Assembly: GCF_036504375.1 (NCBI RefSeq)
Contig: NZ_DASXVH010000079.1
Span: 1 to 45,520, forward strand
Length of the DNA: 45,520 nucleotides
DNA from: Novimethylophilus sp036504375
GTDB lineage: Bacteria > Pseudomonadota > Gammaproteobacteria > Burkholderiales > Methylophilaceae
Reading direction: 5' to 3'
Within the stretch, counting starts at the first letter, position 1; every line of letters starts with the position of its first letter. The translations under genes and the position numbers were made by a program. The notes under the pieces are model-generated. The model saw only the letters and a list, made by a program, of their open reading frames with translations, searched no databases and had not been told where the DNA came from. Shown here in pieces: positions 41,339 through 45,520 of the stretch.

Positions 41339-43197
41339 CTATCATAGTCTGCCATATAATATGAAACGGTTTCTTCCAGCGCAGCCTCAACAGAAACCGG
41401 AGGGATCCATCCCAGCAGTTCGCGGTTCTTGCCAATATCGACTCGCAGAGACTCGCATAGCCTCTGAACAACCATTTTTTTTCCCAGTAACTCTCCCAAA
41501 CTGCACAATAAATTCGCAGGTACCGCAACTAGATGAGTCTTCTTATTCATCGCCAATGCTGTCATAGTTAGCAACTCAGGCGTGGAGAGGTCTATGCCAT
41601 CACTAACGAGAAATACCTGATTGGATGCTCGAGGATGAGCTAAACAAGTTACGATGAAATCCGCCAGATTGCCAAGCGATACCAAACTACGCTTGTTGTT
41701 TATTGTTCCGACCGGCAATGGAATCTCTTTAAAAAGCCACCGCATCAGTTCTTTAAAATTACCTTTAACCTTCGGCCCGTACACGAGAACCGGGCGAATA
41801 ATCACTAGTTCCAACCCCGTCTCATCAGCAATTTTTTTCAATGCCTCCTCGGCTTCATGCTTTGATATGCCATAAGGATCGACAGGCGCCGGTACATCCT
41901 CAGCCGTAAATGGCTTATCTATCGGGGTACCCTCCCCATTAACTTTTATGGAACTGATAAAGATAAAGCGTTTAACGCCGGCAGATGCTGCCTGACGCGC
42001 AAGATTGCTAGTTGCAATAACGTTCACCTTGCGAAATTCCGTAAGTGGGTCTTTGGCAGAATCGCACATAACGTGGACACGGGCAGCCAAATGAATTACT
42101 GCGTCGACGTCAGCAAGCGCAATTGACCAGTCAGTATGCTGATCGACCGAGCCAATCGGGAACTGTTCTACATCGCGCGCCAAGCCTTGGTGGGATATTT
42201 GACGAACCGCACCCCGCACCACGCAACCTTCATGCCTCAATCTCGCGCAGAGGTGCTGACCGACAAATCCATTAGCGCCTGTAACTAATATCTTTTTTCG
42301 GGGCATCGATTTTGCCACCTCGATTTTTTTTATATTCTGCGGAGTAAAGCCATACCCAAAGCTGCTCCTGAACGCCCCCCCCCACTTCCGCCAATAAATC
42401 CAGCCGGAGCGCACCGTGATCCAAAGCATCTTCCGGGAGTGATGGGTGTCACGAGCCCATAGATGAATCACTCTGACATTCGGGACATAAACAATCCTGG
42501 CGATCATGGACAGCCTACGCCCGATGTCCGCATCTTCATAGTGCAAGAAGTAATCCGGATCAAATCCTTTTATCTGCTGCAATAGTTGGGTACGAAAAAA
42601 CATGCAACACCCAGTGGGATACTGAACCCCTTCGATGATTTCTTCGTAGTTCTGATCGCACATTTCAAATTTTTCAATCACGGAGCTGAATACCGATTGC
42701 GTCCAGTTGGGGGCAAAGCTGCGCAAAAACATAATGAACAAGGTTGGGGATCGCTTGCACAAGTATTGTCGCTGTCCATCTTCACCAAAGACTGAAGGAA
42801 CCAGCAGCCCCACATCAGGATTGCTCTGCATGAAATCCAGCGCCTGATGAAGCGCATCCGGTTCTAAAAACAAATCCGGATTGATCACCAGATGGTAGTC
42901 AGACTCAACCCTTTCAATCACCAGATTGTTGCCGCGACCATAGCCAAGATTGCTTTCCGGGTTCAGCAGACTTATCTTCCAGCCATCCAGTTTTAATGCG
43001 CGTTCTTCCACCCATTTTTCAATGCGCTCTGCCCATTCCCGGTCATCCGAATTATCCACCAAGGTCAATTCAAGATGGAGCTTATGCTCCTGACGGGCAA
43101 AGACAAACGCCCGCTGCAAGGCATCCAGGGTACGCCCAAGAACCAAAAAATCCGGTTTATATAGGACCAACGATGCGGTCAGATAAATTTCAGTCAT
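41335..43197 (-). CDS. Fused frame: GT2 rhamnosyltransferase-like plus SDR nucleotide-sugar epimerase/reductase
   Basis: 620 aa open frame with two unrelated parts. Residues 1-about 290: family 2 glycosyltransferase (VDNSDDREW, NLGYGRGNN, LVINPDLFLEPDAL, DPDYFLHYEDADIGRRL), like WbbL rhamnosyltransferases. Residues 298-620: SDR of the WbpV/UDP-sugar epimerase group (KKILVTGANGFVGQHL, SSIKVNGEGTPIDKPF, DPYGISKHEAEEAL). These are normally separate neighbours. The frame is continuous only because of a G9 run at 42375-42383; with G8 the GT stops at 42330 (288 aa) and the SDR keeps its own strong ribosome site and ATG at 42306. Either slippage (phase variation), a sequencing indel or a true fusion. 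Confidence 0.85.
   Translation of the reverse strand: MTEIYLTASLVLYKPDFLVLGRTLDALQRAFVFARQEHKLHLELTLVDNSDDREWAERIEKWVEERALKLDGWKISLLNPESNLGYGRGNNLVIERVESDYHLVINPDLFLEPDALHQALDFMQSNPDVGLLVPSVFGEDGQRQYLCKRSPTLFIMFLRSFAPNWTQSVFSSVIEKFEMCDQNYEEIIEGVQYPTGCCMFFRTQLLQQIKGFDPDYFLHYEDADIGRRLSMIARIVYVPNVRVIHLWARDTHHSRKMLWITVRSGWIYWRKWGGAFRSSFGYGFTPQNIKKIEVAKSMPRKKILVTGANGFVGQHLCARLRHEGCVVRGAVRQISHQGLARDVEQFPIGSVDQHTDWSIALADVDAVIHLAARVHVMCDSAKDPLTEFRKVNVIATSNLARQAASAGVKRFIFISSIKVNGEGTPIDKPFTAEDVPAPVDPYGISKHEAEEALKKIADETGLELVIIRPVLVYGPKVKGNFKELMRWLFKEIPLPVGTINNKRSLVSLGNLADFIVTCLAHPRASNQVFLVSDGIDLSTPELLTMTALAMNKKTHLVAVPANLLCSLGELLGKKMVVQRLCESLRVDIGKNRELLGWIPPVSVEAALEETVSYYMADYDR
42306..42321 (-). promoter_or_regulatory. 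Internal ribosome binding site and ATG of the SDR part
   Basis: Minus strand GAGGTGG (42321-42315), 8-base spacer, then ATG (42306-42304) opening MPRKKILVTGANG, the normal start of SDR proteins of this group. This site would be unnecessary in a true fusion and argues that the SDR is translated as a separate 323-aa protein. Confidence 0.8.
42375..42383 (-). repeat. Homopolymer G9 tract inside the glycosyltransferase
   Basis: Nine C on the plus strand (nine G in the coding strand), reading W-G-G-A in the current frame near residue 273. Loss of one G shifts to a frame that stops at 42330-42332, 23 bases before the SDR ATG. A second run, A8 in the coding strand (42324-42331), lies between. Such tracts are classic slipped-strand sites in surface-sugar genes. 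Confidence 0.9.
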
Positions 43198-43203
43198 ACA
43201 TCC

Positions 43204-43743
43204 TCAATTTGTAGCAGCATTCTTGATCACCCGTGCCGGGACACCAATGGCCACCGCATGGGCAGGGATGTCATGTACTACTACCGCATTCGCGCCAATT
43301 TTGGCATGGTTGCCGACCGTCACCCTTCCGATCACCTTGGCACCCGCACCGATCAACACATGGCTGCCGATGACTGGCCGGGTCATAGGGGTAAAGTGCA
43401 TATCCGGTTCTTTAGCACCCAATGTCACTCCCTGCATAATAGTGACATTATCCCCGATAATCTCTGCACCGATGACCGTGCCAACGGTGTGCGGCAGAAA
43501 CAGTCCGCCACCAATTTTGACTCTCGGCGACACCTCAATACCGAAAAGCAAGATATTCAACAAAGTAAAAAGCTTGGCCACCTGGCCAAGACGATGTCGA
43601 TAAAAAAAAGCTGAAACTCGCAAAAAAACTATCGGGAGCAGCTTTACATTAAAGCACGCCGCTAGGATTCTCCAAGGGGAATCCACCGTTTGGCGACCTG
43701 CCAGTTGATAATACCTTTCAATATCTGCCCGCAGATTCTTCAC
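43204..43743 (-). CDS. Hexapeptide-repeat acetyltransferase (serine acetyltransferase-like)
   Basis: 179 aa. A short helical N-terminus (MKNLRADIERYY) leads into a left-handed beta helix: VSPRVKIGGGLFLPHTVGTVIG, IGDNVTIMQGVTLG, VIGSHVLIGAGAKVIG, VTVGNHAKIGANAVV. The set resembles CysE, but the long CysE N-terminal domain is missing and the context is an O-antigen locus, so a sugar O- or N-acetyltransferase (colanic-acid WcaB type) is more likely. Its ATG overlaps the Wzx stop by 4 bases. Confidence 0.82.
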   Translation of the reverse strand: MKNLRADIERYYQLAGRQTVDSPWRILAACFNVKLLPIVFLRVSAFFYRHRLGQVAKLFTLLNILLFGIEVSPRVKIGGGLFLPHTVGTVIGAEIIGDNVTIMQGVTLGAKEPDMHFTPMTRPVIGSHVLIGAGAKVIGRVTVGNHAKIGANAVVVHDIPAHAVAIGVPARVIKNAATN

Positions 43744-45185
43744 GCAGCCACCTTTTTATAGGCATTCCAGGTAACCAAACTCATGAGCAGTCCAGCAATG
43801 AGGAATAACATCGGGACAACCCCATGAACCAAATGCGAATCCTGGTATTTCATCTCCATCAAAAATAGAGGTAATACGGCAATAATAATCAAAGGCCATA
43901 TCTCACGCCTTAACATCAATCTATTTTTGTACCGTGCATACTCCACAACAAAAACCAAATAAATTAAATTGGAAAGCACGAATGCCCAACCCAGAGACTC
44001 CAGTGAGGCGTATTTCTGCAAGCTAACCCAGATCATAACCAATAAAACTGCATTCAACCCCAGGTCGGACACAAGCAGTACTCGCGCATCCCTGGTTGCA
44101 AGGATCATCGTGCCATATACCCAGGAAACACCACGAAAAATTACTGCAATCGACAGGATCACCAACACATTTCCAGCCAATTCAAACTTCTGGCTATACA
44201 GCAAATGAATGACCGGCATCTTGAATACCGCTAGGAAATAACAGACTAACACGCATCCTAACAGAACCAGGTATGCAGTTTTAAGAACACATAACCGCCG
44301 CTCTTCATCACTCCCGGCAGCCGTTAACAAGGGCAAATAAATTGTATTGCATGCCGTGAGAAATAGCGTCACATAATTGAAAGTCAGCGTCCATCCGACA
44401 TCGAATAAGCCCGAAAAGGCAAGACCCCGTTCACCGATAATCCACGAACGAATCAGCAACATCGCGACAGTTGCAGACAGAGCCGCCACCATTGTAGAGA
44501 GTGCAAACTTCAAGAATGACCTTGCTTCAGACAAGTACAAGATTCCGGCAACCAGCTCAAGAGAGCTTTTGGGAAATCGCGACATACCCCATGCACCGCA
44601 CAGAAAAGTCACGCCGAAGCAAAGCCCAAATGACCATACCAAAATTTGCGGGCGGTAAGACACTTCAAAAAAATAAAATGCGCCTAACATGATTACCAGT
44701 GCAAGGGGGCCAGCTAATTGTGAAACTGACAGAAAATGAAAAGATCGGTAACCATTCAAAACAGCGATTGAGTAGGCTCCCGCAACGCTCAACAAAACAA
44801 CCAAGCTGAGCCAACGGACTGCTGAAACAGCATCAGAATCAATCGACGATAAAGAAAATCGGGTGAGTGGTTCTGCGAAAATAAAAATAGACAAAGCCAG
44901 CAGCAATCCAGTCAGCCCGATCATGCGACTCGCAATACCCCTGAAGTGACGGCGTTGAATGTCATCGCTCTTTTCAGCAAGCCCCTGTACAACCGCATTG
45001 GTCCCACCAAATGTCGCACCAATCGTTGCTGCCTGAACGATTTGCCTAAATTGGGAAAAAAGCCCTACACCTTCTGGCCCCAGCCATGTAGCTACGATCT
45101 TAAAACTCAACAGCCACATCAATGCGGCACCAAATACTCCAGCTAAACTTATTAATATGCGATCAAGCTTAAGATACTCTTGCAT
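43740..45185 (-). CDS. O-antigen flippase, Wzx type
   Basis: 481 aa with about twelve to fourteen membrane helices. The first helix pair contains LLSFKIVATWLGPEGVGLFSQFRQIVQ, the polysaccharide-translocase (MATE/MVF-like) N-terminal signature. It moves undecaprenyl-linked O-units across the inner membrane. Wzx proteins are very divergent, so no symbol is assigned. The gene is visibly AT-richer than the housekeeping region. Confidence 0.85.
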   Translation of the reverse strand: MQEYLKLDRILISLAGVFGAALMWLLSFKIVATWLGPEGVGLFSQFRQIVQAATIGATFGGTNAVVQGLAEKSDDIQRRHFRGIASRMIGLTGLLLALSIFIFAEPLTRFSLSSIDSDAVSAVRWLSLVVLLSVAGAYSIAVLNGYRSFHFLSVSQLAGPLALVIMLGAFYFFEVSYRPQILVWSFGLCFGVTFLCGAWGMSRFPKSSLELVAGILYLSEARSFLKFALSTMVAALSATVAMLLIRSWIIGERGLAFSGLFDVGWTLTFNYVTLFLTACNTIYLPLLTAAGSDEERRLCVLKTAYLVLLGCVLVCYFLAVFKMPVIHLLYSQKFELAGNVLVILSIAVIFRGVSWVYGTMILATRDARVLLVSDLGLNAVLLVMIWVSLQKYASLESLGWAFVLSNLIYLVFVVEYARYKNRLMLRREIWPLIIIAVLPLFLMEMKYQDSHLVHGVVPMLFLIAGLLMSLVTWNAYKKVAA

Positions 45186-45194
45186 ACATTCATG

Positions 45195-45520
45195 CTAGCA
45201 AGTAGCTATCTCTTCGGTTCGCTTTATAGTCAGTTTCGACAAAAGCATTCCCCATAAGAAAAACGCAAAAATGCCAGGGTATGGTTGACGCAAGGTTACC
45301 TTGAAGTTGCTGTCCACCACGACCAGGTAAAAAACGATAGCGCCAAGCCATAGCGTTTCGCTCGGCAATTTTTCCCCATAATGGCATAGCAGATATGTTG
45401 TATAACCCGTCAAAAACAAAATTGGTAATACTGAAATCAAACCGAAGTTATCGATCAAATCCAAATACCAGTTATGCGCACTCGACCAAACTTTTCTTGG
45501 CAACGGTTTAGGGTGCCCAA
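45195..45520 (-). CDS. O-antigen polymerase/ligase-like protein, 3' end only
   Basis: About 108 codons, open at the window end. The motif KVWSSAHNWYLDLIDNFGLI (AHN plus LxxxxxGL) is that of the last periplasmic loop of Wzy/O-antigen ligase proteins, followed by three hydrophobic segments and the tail IKRTEEIATC. In this context a Wzy polymerase is likely; a WaaL-type ligase cannot be excluded. Stop is 9 bases before the Wzx start. Confidence 0.75.
   Translation of the reverse strand, partial: GHPKPLPRKVWSSAHNWYLDLIDNFGLISVLPILFLTGYTTYLLCHYGEKLPSETLWLGAIVFYLVVVDSNFKVTLRQPYPGIFAFFLWGMLLSKLTIKRTEEIATC

Noticed and set aside
43204..43743. CysE serine acetyltransferase for cysteine synthesis
   Set aside because: The N-terminal helical domain of CysE is missing and the gene lies inside an O-antigen operon.

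Overview
The window is chromosomal DNA of a betaproteobacterium. Support comes from the tmRNA tag peptide ANDETYALAA, the order truA-trpF-trpB-trpA-accD-folC-SPOR-cvpA-purF-metZ, the order leuC-entericidin-leuD-leuB-asd-fimV, and the smpB/ratA/rnfH/ssrA block. The content resembles Nitrosomonadales (for example Gallionellaceae), but genus level is a guess because no 16S or tRNA gene is present. Coding density is high. Only one stretch longer than 300 bases lacks a recognised intact gene (about 24.6-25.4 kb).

Layout. 1-151: 3' end of an AhpC-type peroxiredoxin, then a shared terminator. 220-10605 (minus strand): a biosynthetic run read right to left, EcfT-like membrane protein, truA, trpF, trpB, trpA, accD, folC, a SPOR protein, cvpA and purF. 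Then comes metZ, which has its own promoter, a SAM-II riboswitch and an intrinsic terminator. 10668-18479: fimV/hubP, asd, leuB, leuD, a 41-aa entericidin-like lipoprotein and leuC. 18580-22726: the arginine run argD-argF-argG followed by ppnP and yajQ. 22808-24587: a PuuD-like membrane protein with a tiny membrane ORF upstream, tcdA and a small cupin. 24.6-25.4 kb: a scar region with a small unknown ORF, a frameshifted remnant of an inovirus (filamentous phage) replication gene, and five back-to-back hairpins just downstream of ssrA. 25.4-27.1 kb: ssrA, smpB, ratA and rnfH. 27.1-34.4 kb: a DUF4124 gene, then guaB, guaA, a cyclic-nucleotide-binding protein, a metallo-beta-lactamase-fold phosphodiesterase-like protein, a Gre-family factor and the ABC-F protein YbiT. 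34.4-35.4 kb: a yqjD/yqjE/yqjK envelope cluster on the opposite strand. 35.5-37 kb: cysG. 37-45.5 kb: hpt, galU, then an O-antigen/surface polysaccharide locus that is visibly more AT-rich. It holds a WbpM-type dehydratase, a WecA/WbpL-type transferase, a GT2-SDR fused frame, an acetyltransferase, a Wzx-type flippase and the end of a Wzy/ligase-type protein.

How the genes work together. purF, guaB, guaA and hpt cover purine synthesis and salvage. trp, leu, arg, met and asd cover amino-acid synthesis. The polysaccharide genes can be arranged into one pathway: nucleotide sugar made by GalU and the dehydratase/SDR, loaded on undecaprenyl phosphate, extended by the GT2, acetylated, flipped and polymerised.

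Most notable observations: (i) a G9 tract in the glycosyltransferase that decides whether it is read as one protein with the downstream SDR or as two proteins, with a strong internal ribosome binding site for the SDR; (ii) a SAM-II riboswitch butted against a terminator, with a possible competing pairing; (iii) a gua operon extended by a cyclic-nucleotide sensor, a phosphodiesterase-like hydrolase and a Gre factor; (iv) the inovirus remnant and hairpin array beside ssrA. All calls come from reading the sequence and recalling family motifs; no database search was made.
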